From positions 1 through 6,432 of the forward strand of contig CAJTTO010000080.1 in assembly GCA_910579275.1 (NCBI GenBank): 6,432 nt of DNA. Reading direction: 5' to 3'. This document shows positions 1-6,432 of this stretch, in pieces. The DNA is from an uncultured Lachnospiraceae bacterium (lineage in GTDB: Bacteria; Bacillota; Clostridia; Lachnospirales; Lachnospiraceae). The position numbers were made by a program, and so were the translations under genes. The notes under the pieces were generated by a model. That model was given only the letters and a program-made list of their open reading frames with translations, made no database searches and was not told the DNA's origin. The number at the start of each line of letters is the position of its first letter. Position 1 is the first letter of the stretch.

Positions 1-14
1 GTACTATATGGAAA

Positions 15-43
15 GTCAGAGAGTTTCTAAAAACTCTTTTGAC
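15..43. other. Stem-loop just beyond the MBOAT stop; possible mobile-element end
   Basis: Arms 20-26 (agagttt) and 31-37 (aaactct) pair around a four-base loop. An outer gtca/tgac pair (15-18 with 40-43) extends the stem with a small bulge. A four-T run closes the plus-strand side, but there is no T-run on the minus-strand side, so it is a poor terminator for the MBOAT gene. Its place directly after a truncated gene, next to TGTTGGGGTCAAAAG on the minus strand, makes an insertion-element end possible. This is not proven. Confidence 0.35.
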
Positions 44-50
44 CCCAACA

Positions 51-1196
51 TCATATCATATATGTATCATATATGCTTTCAGCCCTGAACGGAACCCACA
101 TTAGCGCGACCATTATAAATGTTGCTGCCTTTCCGACTGCCTTGGGCAGCTTTAACCATGCCTTTCCTATTATTTTGTCAGCCACCATACATATACCATG
201 CATGATTCCCCATAAAACATATGTAAGCGACGCGCCATGCCAGAAGCCGCTTACCAGAAATACGATAAAAATATTGGCATATTGGCGTATTTTTCCTTTT
301 CTGCTGCCCCCAAGCGGTATATATACGTATTTTGTCAGAAAACCTGTCAGTGTCATATGCCACCTTTTCCAAAAATCGCCAATGGATACCGCCTTATATG
401 GGGAATTAAAATTCATGGGCAGGCTGAATCCAAACATCGAGGAAATGCCCTCCACAATGTCGCAGTAACCCGAAAAATCAAAATAGAGCTGCAATGTATA
501 AGCCAGTACACTCAGTATCATCGTCAGGGACTTTGCACTCTCCACATCATCAAATCCCAACGCGGCTATCTTCCCAAGCCAGGATGCGATAATTACTTTC
601 TTGCCCATTCCCAGGCAAAAGCCAGTCAGCCCTTCCGCTGCTTTCTCCGCCGAAACACTCCGGCATCCTTTCTCTCTAAGCTGCATTATGAAGTCATCAT
701 GACGCAGGATCGGGCCAGATACAATCACCGGAAAATAGGCGCTGAACAATACATACTCGCGAAAGGAATACTTCATACTGCCGCTTTTGCAAGTATCGAC
801 AATAAAGCAGATCTGTTCCAACGTATAAAAGCTGATTCCAATCGGCACAAGCAGTTTCCATAGCACTGCGTCCGAATCATACAGCGTTCTGAACCAGTTA
901 CAGTATTTTAAAAATACCAGCATCCCGAGATTTACAAGCACCAAAAATGCCATGACAGCCTTGCGCCATCCCATTTCTTTTATCATGCCCATGTATCTGG
1001 CAGACCAATAATTGATGCACACTGCCGTCAGCACCATGAAGACAAATCTGTAGTCGTAACTTCCGATAAATACCAGCGACGCCGACGTAAGAAATGCGTC
1101 CGCCGCCCTGTATTTTTCTTTTTTGTTAAGGCACGTCCATCCAAGCAAGGTAACCGGCAGGAACGCCAGGACAAACGTATACGATGTAATTCCCAT
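51..1196 (-). CDS. MBOAT-family O-acyltransferase (AlgI/DltB-like), C-terminally shortened
   Basis: This is a membrane-bound O-acyltransferase of the AlgI/DltB type. These enzymes pass acyl groups, often acetyl, across the membrane to exported polysaccharide or teichoic acid. The ATG at 1194-1196 is preferred because AGGAGG sits 10 bases upstream and it gives the usual family N-terminus (MGITSYTF, then hydrophobic). A further ATG at 1232 would overlap the end of yfhO and has no comparable site. The 381-residue product has many membrane segments. Family signatures are YFDFSGYCDI (about 238-247), FNSPYKA (263-269), DFWKRWHMTL (274-283), YIPLGGSR (292-299), the WHG histidine H320 and the MHG histidine H333. 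The protein stops just after the FRAES motif (370-374). Relatives of roughly 460-510 residues continue with further membrane helices, so this copy looks truncated. The family call is firm. The acyl donor, acceptor and activity are inferred or unknown, and no SGNH/AlgX-type partner is visible. Confidence 0.9.
   Translation of the reverse strand: MGITSYTFVLAFLPVTLLGWTCLNKKEKYRAADAFLTSASLVFIGSYDYRFVFMVLTAVCINYWSARYMGMIKEMGWRKAVMAFLVLVNLGMLVFLKYCNWFRTLYDSDAVLWKLLVPIGISFYTLEQICFIVDTCKSGSMKYSFREYVLFSAYFPVIVSGPILRHDDFIMQLREKGCRSVSAEKAAEGLTGFCLGMGKKVIIASWLGKIAALGFDDVESAKSLTMILSVLAYTLQLYFDFSGYCDIVEGISSMFGFSLPMNFNSPYKAVSIGDFWKRWHMTLTGFLTKYVYIPLGGSRKGKIRQYANIFIVFLVSGFWHGASLTYVLWGIMHGICMVADKIIGKAWLKLPKAVGKAATFIMVALMWVPFRAESIYDTYMI
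54..75. repeat. Perfect 11-bp tandem repeat at the end of the MBOAT gene
   Basis: The unit tatcatatatg occurs twice back to back (54-64 and 65-75), covering the last seven codons before the stop. Eleven is not a multiple of three, so gain of one copy would shift the reading frame and could help explain the early stop. Confidence 0.7.
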
Positions 1197-1200
1197 CAGG

Positions 1201-3855
1201 CTATGCCCTCCTGTTTCCCATAAAATCTGCAATAGCAGCCACTACAAATAAAACTGCCCCTGCAAGCACATATTTCCAAAAAACGTTCTCCTTGTGGTAG
1301 ACAAGCCTGACCTCATGTATCCCTTTTGTAATCTCCGTTCCCATCATGGCTATATTTACAGGCTTAAGCTCGTGCTCCTCCCCATCTATATATATATGCC
1401 AGTTCATATCATACGGAATGGAAAATGTCATCATACCATCCTTGCTGCTGTTGATGGAACCCCATATATTATTGCAGTCCATCCGCTCAACCTTAAGACC
1501 ATTTCTGCTTAAAATATCATGACTTTCAATATATTTTTTATAGTACAGTTCCTGCGGAATCTGATACACCTTGATCTGTTCGATGTCATATTGTTTTGTG
1601 TCAAATATCTGTATCCTGTCTATCTGCGGGTCGTTGAACTCCAAAAAATATTTATCACTTCCATCCGCAAATCCCAGATATGTGGTGACAGCATCTCCAT
1701 TCTGGTTGTAATACTCTATCATAGAGCTTTTTACTCCATTGCTTGTCACATCCATAACCACAAGGTTCACTTCACCTTGCTTACTTTGGGGAAGATCCAG
1801 TTTTATCCAATTTTCCGTTATTTCCATCTCGGAGCTGATTTCATACGGCTGCACATCGATTACGCTGTTTTCCGGCACTGCCTTCACAAGACCGTCCCAG
1901 GTATTTTCTTCATCCAGTACACACACTTCCATTAACGAATTTCTTCTCGTCTCCACAGACAGGTTCAAATATTCATCCAAGGTCATGTATCTATCGTATA
2001 CATACCCCAGTGGAAGGGCATACTGGTTCCCATAAACAGTTATTCCCTCGATCTCCCCGATCTTTTCATATCCGAATTTCGTATTCATTCCGACTTTGGA
2101 CAGCACATACTGCACATTCATCACGGAGCTGACTGACGATGACACCCAGAATCCTGTCATACCATGATTATTTCCGCCTAAAACTGCCATCGAAACCGCC
2201 TTATAAAAATCGCCCGTGCTTTTCCTGTCCCCGCTTCCGCCGATATATCCTACCGTTCCCATGTATCCCTGATACAGGGAATCACAATAAGACATTGCCT
2301 GATAGTCTTTTTCTACTCTGTAAAAAGCATCCTCCCCATCATACCTGCTGTCTATGAACGCCACTGCCTCAATCGTGCCATCTTCATATCTGTTTTTCTC
2401 CATGGTATCACGATTATTGACACATCCATATGATGTAAAAAGCACCTCTACAGCAGCGATGAACAGTATTATATTTTTTACCTGTACAGTACTTATCTTT
2501 TCGTTTCCATGACAGAATATCACAGCAGTATAAAGTCCCAAAAATCCTATGGTAATCGCTAATTTCAGCCAGCTCACTCCATCAACTGCCCCGACAACAG
2601 CCAAAATAATGATAACAATACCTGTTGCCAGAATCAGTCTTGTTTTATTTTTTGCCTTACTTTCTATCAACGAATCAAAACCAACAGCCGCAATATACAG
2701 CATCAGCACCATTACCCATAAAGAGGCAAGCTTAAAAGAATGACCTGCCAGCCCATTCGCCAGAAAACGGACAGGCTTAACGCAAATATACAGGATAACA
2801 CCGGCAATACCAACGCTGTATGCCATTTTTCTTATGCCTTTTGTCTGTGCATACACAGCCGGCAGAAGGATAATCGTCAGAATACCACAGTAAAAAGCTG
2901 GCGCTTCCAAAAAATTTCCGGTGCCGTGATAGTCACTTATCCCTAAAATATCTGTCCCGATCGTCCTGTAAAACGCTGTCTTCAAGGTATCCAGGTCTGT
3001 AAACAGATCGGACATGCCGTATGCTGACAGTTTCCCGGCTCCGGCTGAAAGCCTGTCACTTTTTAACTGTGTCGTTATACTGCCCAGCCATCCCATAGAA
3101 GATACCAGCAGAGCGCAGACGATTATCCCTGTCAGAAACAAAACTTCTTTTGGGGTCACCCTGCCCCGCTCCTTATCCCAGTCTGACATTGCCCGAAATA
3201 TGGCATACACGGCAAAAATCCCTGTATAAAGCACAACCGAATATCCTGAACTGTTATAATACAAAAAGGCGCTTGCAAGAATCAGTTTCCACCAGCTCTT
3301 TCTGTCACGAAACCATGATTCGTATGAATACAGCCATATGGCAAAAATCAGCACTTCGTTTGGAAATGACCGCCATGTCCCCCTGATGATCATATGGGCA
3401 CAAAACGCATAAAACAGGGAAAATATTGAACTCGCAGTATCAGATACTTCCATCTTTTTTAAATACAGGTAAAAAAAGATACCCGAAAGAAGTACCTTGG
3501 CTGCCACGCAAAGTCCCATAAGATACCCGACATTTCCAACGCCAAAATATGCCTCGATATTTGCAAGTTTCGGAAGGATCATCTCCGCAGTATTCCCTAT
3601 CGAACTTACAAAATTCCATCTATTCGCGATATTTCCCGCACTGATTTCCCTTGCCTGATATACAAGACCCGGATATGTCTGTCCGGCGGAATCCGTTGCA
3701 ATATCTGTAAAAATATATGTTTTTTGCCCCGTAAGATACTGCCAGTATACGATCAGCACCAGTGCCATCATGATTGTACAATGAACCCAGAACGCTTTCT
3801 TTTCCTGAATTCGGCCTTCTGTTCTTATTTTCCTTATTTTCTGCTTCATTATCAT
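1201..3855 (-). CDS. YfhO-family large membrane protein (probable GT-C-type glycosyltransferase)
   Basis: This 884-residue integral membrane protein has YfhO-family architecture. A basic N-terminus is followed by a first membrane segment (about 22-42) and an acidic loop, TDIATDSAGQTYP (50-62), that resembles the D-x(n)-Q-x-YP loop of GT-C enzymes. Roughly ten more membrane segments run to about residue 476. A long, probably external domain follows (about 480-855), and its end carries the YfhO-like pattern IPYDMNWHIYIDG (813-825). A last helix (about 858-878) precedes a basic tail. In Bacillus subtilis, YfhO is needed for sugar decoration of lipoteichoic acid, probably transferring sugar from a lipid carrier on the outer face. 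A similar role here is inference. Four possible Met starts exist. The one at 3853-3855 is chosen because GAGGTG lies four bases upstream; 3847-3849 and 3868-3870 are alternatives. The stop is four bases before the MBOAT start, which implies one operon. Confidence 0.85.
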   Translation of the reverse strand: MIMKQKIRKIRTEGRIQEKKAFWVHCTIMMALVLIVYWQYLTGQKTYIFTDIATDSAGQTYPGLVYQAREISAGNIANRWNFVSSIGNTAEMILPKLANIEAYFGVGNVGYLMGLCVAAKVLLSGIFFYLYLKKMEVSDTASSIFSLFYAFCAHMIIRGTWRSFPNEVLIFAIWLYSYESWFRDRKSWWKLILASAFLYYNSSGYSVVLYTGIFAVYAIFRAMSDWDKERGRVTPKEVLFLTGIIVCALLVSSMGWLGSITTQLKSDRLSAGAGKLSAYGMSDLFTDLDTLKTAFYRTIGTDILGISDYHGTGNFLEAPAFYCGILTIILLPAVYAQTKGIRKMAYSVGIAGVILYICVKPVRFLANGLAGHSFKLASLWVMVLMLYIAAVGFDSLIESKAKNKTRLILATGIVIIILAVVGAVDGVSWLKLAITIGFLGLYTAVIFCHGNEKISTVQVKNIILFIAAVEVLFTSYGCVNNRDTMEKNRYEDGTIEAVAFIDSRYDGEDAFYRVEKDYQAMSYCDSLYQGYMGTVGYIGGSGDRKSTGDFYKAVSMAVLGGNNHGMTGFWVSSSVSSVMNVQYVLSKVGMNTKFGYEKIGEIEGITVYGNQYALPLGYVYDRYMTLDEYLNLSVETRRNSLMEVCVLDEENTWDGLVKAVPENSVIDVQPYEISSEMEITENWIKLDLPQSKQGEVNLVVMDVTSNGVKSSMIEYYNQNGDAVTTYLGFADGSDKYFLEFNDPQIDRIQIFDTKQYDIEQIKVYQIPQELYYKKYIESHDILSRNGLKVERMDCNNIWGSINSSKDGMMTFSIPYDMNWHIYIDGEEHELKPVNIAMMGTEITKGIHEVRLVYHKENVFWKYVLAGAVLFVVAAIADFMGNRRA
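1207..1212 (-). promoter_or_regulatory. Ribosome binding site of the MBOAT gene
   Basis: The minus strand reads AGGAGG here, ten bases before the ATG at 1194-1196. The site lies inside the last codons of yfhO. This supports the internal start over the upstream ATG at 1230-1232, and suggests that the two genes are translated from one message. Confidence 0.75.
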
Positions 3856-3859
3856 ATTG

Positions 3860-3865
3860 CACCTC
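3860..3865 (-). promoter_or_regulatory. Ribosome binding site of the yfhO-like gene
   Basis: GAGGTG on the minus strand is the only good anti-16S match near the start. It lies four bases from the ATG at 3853-3855 and ten from the ATG at 3847-3849. It lies downstream of the ATG pair at 3865-3870, so those first codons are less likely to be used. Confidence 0.55.
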
Positions 3866-3866
3866 A

Positions 3867-4067
3867 TCATGCTTTTTCAGTTGCTCTGATTACTAACAAC
3901 TGTCCATTCCTGAAATCTATCTCAATACTGCTTGCCACAATATCTGCTGCAAACACTTATGCCAAACAAACAACCGCCATAAATACGCCGTCACCCCTCC
4001 AGTACTCCTTGCCTATCTTTATTTGTATGCTTTTGACATCAAATACCCACTCGAATTTTTTTAATTT
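3867..4067 (-). pseudogene. Possible relic reading frame between wzx and yfhO
   Basis: In the flippase-to-yfhO gap one minus-strand frame is open for 36 codons, is interrupted by a single TAA at 3957-3959, and continues for 29 codons to TGA at 3867-3869. The translation looks protein-like, with mixed charged and hydrophobic residues, for example FEWVFDVKSIQIKIG before the stop and SSIEIDFRNGQLLVIRATEK after it. The final TGA overlaps the first ATG of the yfhO frame as ATGA, the usual overlap of coupled genes. This suggests the tail of a degraded gene that once preceded yfhO. I recognise no family. No good start with a ribosome binding site is visible; a GTG at 3954-3956 follows the stop. It may equally be non-coding spacer that happens to be open. 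No GC-rich terminator is seen in the gap. Confidence 0.25.
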
Positions 4068-4085
4068 TCAACTGGGCGCATATCG

Positions 4086-5417
4086 CTACCTTTCCCTGGT
4101 TTTAGACACAGCCATATCCCATACATATCCTGCCAAAACCGGAATCTGCCGAAAGCTTCCCACAAAAATCTGTACATACTCTTTTGTCCCACGAAACACA
4201 AATGGTAAAACAATTCCTGTACTGGCGCTTGTGACAAGTGTTGCCAAAGCCGCTCCCATATACCCCCAGAAATGTATGAATACCAGATTAAGTACAATAT
4301 TAATCGCAGCTCCTATAAAGGTAAAATATTCCAGGTATTTGCTTTTATTACTTAAAACCATCCATGTTGTCCTCGCATTTCCAATCGCAGAGCATACTGT
4401 CGCCCATGCAAGGATTCTAAGTGCCGGAACTGCAGCATAATACTCATCGCCATATAAAATCCAGACAAGGGGCTTCGCAAACACAGTAAACCCAAAACCA
4501 ACAACAACACCAAGGACACAGATTCCCAAAATAACGATTTGATAGCGTTTTAAAAATTCTGTTTTGTCCGTATCATATTTTTGCACAAACAGTGGTCTCG
4601 CTGAATTTAGAATTGCATTCGGAATGACTTCCCACATAACCGATATTGCGCCTGCGGCCGTATAATACCCCAAAATTGTTTCGTCAAGCGCCTTTCCAAT
4701 CATTATTTTGTCAATCTGGGTATAGAAGGTGATGGCAACACCGTTTATAATAAAATGATAGCTGTTTTTTAAAATATATCCTGCATTCTTAAAACTGAAT
4801 CGCAGCTTTATTTTTGCCCTGACGGCAAAAAATACAGTCGTCATAACACAACTGATAAAGGCCGATATGGATAATGATACTGCAAACCACTCTATGGACG
4901 CACTTTTCACCAGCAGGACAATTCTCCATATTGAAGTAAGCGTAAGTGCGACCATCCCTGTCAGTGTCACATACTTCATTTCCATTTTCGCATGAAACCA
5001 GCAGAATAAAACATCCGATGCCTGAAATATCAACGATAAGGACTGTAATAACGTAACAAGGTGTAACAGCGTATTATCCGGTTCCAAAAATATGATTATT
5101 CCCTGTATCAGACCTACGGAAATTACAGAAACTATAATCCGCATCACCAATGCCGTCCCTAAATGTTCTGATGTAGTTTGAGGTCTCCTTACTAAATCTA
5201 GTATAATTACGTTACTCATTCCTAATTGTGTAACAATTAAAAAAAAGGAAATGAGGGAACTTCCATAACTTATAAGACCATAATTAGACGGTCCTAGATA
5301 CCTTGCTGACAAAGAACCTACCACCAATGAAACTAGTATTGTATAAACTTCTTTAAACAGAATCCAACCTGTATTATTCACAAATTTCCACAATGTCCTA
5401 TTTTTAGCCTTCAACAT
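4086..5417 (-). CDS. Wzx-like polysaccharide flippase (MOP/PST superfamily)
   Basis: This 443-residue protein is almost entirely membrane-embedded, with about 12 predicted helices. It has the usual N-terminus of oligosaccharide flippases: a first helix (about 17-35), then ARYLGPSNYGLISYGSS (38-54). Further family-like stretches are FYTQIDKIMIGK (231-242), the ILGYYTAAGAIS region (248-259) and a loop with YGDEYYAAVPALRILAW (322-338). Such proteins move undecaprenyl-pyrophosphate-linked repeat units from the inner to the outer face of the membrane for capsule, exopolysaccharide or wall-glycan assembly. The start is well supported by AAGGAG four bases upstream. The product is at the short end of the family, often 470-500 residues, and ends with a basic tail (SKTRER). 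It may be a 12-helix form or have lost a final helix pair. Which glycan it exports cannot be told from the sequence. It is the first gene of the visible minus-strand group. Confidence 0.88.
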   Translation of the reverse strand: MLKAKNRTLWKFVNNTGWILFKEVYTILVSLVVGSLSARYLGPSNYGLISYGSSLISFFLIVTQLGMSNVIILDLVRRPQTTSEHLGTALVMRIIVSVISVGLIQGIIIFLEPDNTLLHLVTLLQSLSLIFQASDVLFCWFHAKMEMKYVTLTGMVALTLTSIWRIVLLVKSASIEWFAVSLSISAFISCVMTTVFFAVRAKIKLRFSFKNAGYILKNSYHFIINGVAITFYTQIDKIMIGKALDETILGYYTAAGAISVMWEVIPNAILNSARPLFVQKYDTDKTEFLKRYQIVILGICVLGVVVGFGFTVFAKPLVWILYGDEYYAAVPALRILAWATVCSAIGNARTTWMVLSNKSKYLEYFTFIGAAINIVLNLVFIHFWGYMGAALATLVTSASTGIVLPFVFRGTKEYVQIFVGSFRQIPVLAGYVWDMAVSKTRER

Positions 5418-5421
5418 TTAA

Positions 5422-5427
5422 CTCCTT
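5422..5427 (-). promoter_or_regulatory. Ribosome binding site of the flippase gene
   Basis: AAGGAG on the minus strand, four bases from the ATG at 5415-5417, fixes the start of the flippase. I could not pick out a convincing promoter for this gene in the 116 bases before the transposase frame. Confidence 0.7.
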
Positions 5428-5491
5428 TTTAATTGTCTACACCACTTTACAACTTTTTGAAAAATAAAATAACGCACAAGGCACTTTCTCA

Positions 5492-5558
5492 TGTATAATA
5501 AGTTTGCATACAAAACTATACGAAAGAGAGTGATCTTGTACGTCAGACTTATTATACA
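5492..5558 (+). repeat. Inverted repeat in the transposase leader (hairpin)
   Basis: The arms 5492-5506 and 5544-5558 are inverted copies matching at 14 of 15 positions. Five more bases pair further inside (5509-5513 with 5536-5540). The loop holds a purine-rich AAAGAGAG stretch at 5523-5530 that could serve as ribosome binding site. The left arm contains TATAAT at 5494-5499, a possible -10 box, although no matching -35 box is seen at 16-18 bases. A transcript starting inside the element would lack the left arm, while one entering from outside could fold. This resembles the known protection of IS10/IS50 transposases from outside transcription; the function here is inference. Confidence 0.55.
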
Positions 5559-6432
5559 ACGAAAATAATCTAATTGGTAGACTGTACCGTTATTTTTATA
5601 TTTATTTTAAAACTTTTTCCGCACCCACTATTGAAACCCTGTTTCTGCTGGTATTATCTATACTTGCTATGGAGTCAGCGGCCTCCATCCGTTCATTGTA
5701 CAGACATTTTTTGGCGGGAATTACGAAAAAATCCCTGAATGCATTTTACTATGCATGTTCTTATGCAAAGGCAGATTATTCCAGATTCATGAATACCACT
5801 GCGGACATGGCTCTGAATCTCATACCGGAAAAACTACAGTCACAGCCTGTGTTTCTGTGCATTGATGACACAATGGTTTCGAAATTTGGCAAAAAATTCG
5901 AGGATGTTTCAAAGCTTTTTGACCATGCCGCGCATAATGGTTCAAACTATCTGAACGGACACTGCTTCGTAAGTGTAATGGTCTGTGTCCCGGTATGGAA
6001 CAAAGGCAGGATCCACTATCTTTCCGTTCCGCTTGGATACCGCATGTGGCAGAAAAAGGAATCCAAGCTGGAACTGGCTGCATCCATGATACGGCATGTA
6101 ATGCCTGTATTCCATGAAAAGAAAAATGTCATCATCCTCTGCGACAGCTGGTATGTAAAGAAAAACCTTGTTTCCATCATAGACGAATACGAAAACCTTG
6201 ACATGATAGGAAATGCCCGGTCTGATTCTGTCATTTATGACCTGCCGCCGCAGCGCACCGGAAAAAGAGGGCGGCCTGCGCTGCATGGGAAAAAACTTTC
6301 CATTCAGAACGATTTTACGCTGTCTGATGAAAAAATCGGTGATTATTACATGGCCGTGCGCCGTGTCCTTACTAACGTTTTTGGAAAAAGGACAGTCCTG
6401 GCATATGTCACATCCGCTGATAAAGCAGCGGG
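5534..6432 (+). CDS. IS701/IS4-like DDE transposase, 3' end outside window
   Basis: This frame is open from 5534, just after a TGA at 5531-5533, to the window edge, giving 299 codons and two bases. It encodes the transposase of an IS701/IS4-type element (DDE superfamily endonuclease, DDE_5-like), which cuts and joins element ends. Visible signatures are the N-terminal ETLFLLVLSILAMESAASIR region, the first catalytic aspartate in CIDDTMVSKFG (GAT GAC at 5864-5869), the HCFVSVMVCVPVW strand region, the second catalytic aspartate in ILCDSWY (6143-6145), and a GKRGRPALHGKK basic stretch typical of the family. The final catalytic glutamate should lie beyond the edge. The first canonical in-frame start is ATG at 5669-5671. 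Family-like sequence extends well upstream of it (for example LYRYFYIYFKTFSAPT), so the real start is probably earlier, using a rare codon or a shifted frame. It may be partly inactive. Confidence 0.85.

Larger units (their letters stand above)
5460..6432 (+). mobile_element. 5' part of an IS701/IS4-like insertion sequence
   Basis: The right end of the window is the leader and first part of a DDE-transposase insertion sequence that continues past the edge. The true left terminus is somewhere between the flippase start (5417) and about 5490. I could not fix it, because neither the matching right end nor a target-site duplication is in view. The start given is therefore approximate. The element is transcribed away from the flippase and sits directly upstream of it, where a promoter for the polysaccharide genes would be expected. 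Confidence 0.7.

Noticed and set aside
237..863. A 208-codon plus-strand open frame inside the MBOAT gene
   Set aside because: It is antisense to a gene with clear family motifs, and its translation shows no recognisable domain.
1197..1232. An upstream start for the MBOAT gene at 1230-1232 overlapping yfhO
   Set aside because: The internal ATG at 1194-1196 has AGGAGG at proper spacing and gives the typical family N-terminus; the longer start adds 12 unusual polar residues.
1386..1398. A run of alternating TA bases, considered as a regulatory or microsatellite site
   Set aside because: It is in-frame coding sequence for the conserved YIDG region of the YfhO C-terminal domain, so no separate function is needed.
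3871..4085. A terminator, riboswitch or RNA gene in the flippase-yfhO gap
   Set aside because: Only an A/T-rich imperfect palindrome near 4053-4069 and a three-pair GCG/CGC stem are visible; neither is strong enough to call.
3724..4440. A 238-codon plus-strand open frame spanning the gap between yfhO and the flippase
   Set aside because: It lies opposite two well-supported genes, its composition is low-complexity reverse-strand translation, and it has no family motifs or good ribosome binding site.
5820..6286. Several minus-strand open frames opposite the transposase
   Set aside because: The plus-strand frame carries the DDE motifs through this whole stretch; the minus-strand frames are its shadows.
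1..6432. A CRISPR array, tRNA, rRNA or defence system
   Set aside because: No spaced direct repeats, tRNA-like cloverleaf or defence-protein motifs were seen on either strand.

Overview
The window looks like the edge of a cell-surface polysaccharide locus from a low-to-moderate G+C Gram-positive bacterium. A Lachnospiraceae-like gut Firmicute is my best guess, from the A/T-rich codon choice, the strong AGGAGG-type ribosome binding sites and the kinds of proteins encoded. That assignment is inference; no taxonomic marker gene is present.

Three genes lie on the minus strand and are read from right to left. First is a 12-segment Wzx-type polysaccharide flippase (4086-5417). After a 230-base gap comes a large YfhO-family membrane protein (1201-3855). 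Four bases further on is an MBOAT-family O-acyltransferase (51-1196). The gap between flippase and yfhO contains a short protein-like reading frame. It is broken by one in-frame stop, and its last stop codon overlaps the first possible ATG of yfhO, so it may be the tail of a decayed gene. The acyltransferase is about 80-120 residues shorter than its relatives. It ends beside an 11-bp tandem repeat and a hairpin-containing stretch at the left edge, which may be the end of another mobile element.

On the plus strand, the right end (about 5460-6432, running off the window) is the 5' part of an insertion sequence. It encodes an IS701/IS4-like DDE transposase. Its leader contains a 15-bp inverted repeat (14/15) around the likely ribosome-binding region. 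The transposase frame has no ATG, GTG or TTG start upstream of the conserved N-terminal region, so its start is unclear or damaged.

As a working model, the flippase moves lipid-linked repeat units to the outer face of the membrane. The YfhO protein would add a lipid-carried sugar or otherwise modify the glycan there, and the MBOAT protein would add acyl groups. Mobile DNA appears to have eroded the locus on at least the right side, and perhaps also the left. I do not see strong evidence of a wholly new system; the unusual points are the truncation, the relic frame and the transposase leader.
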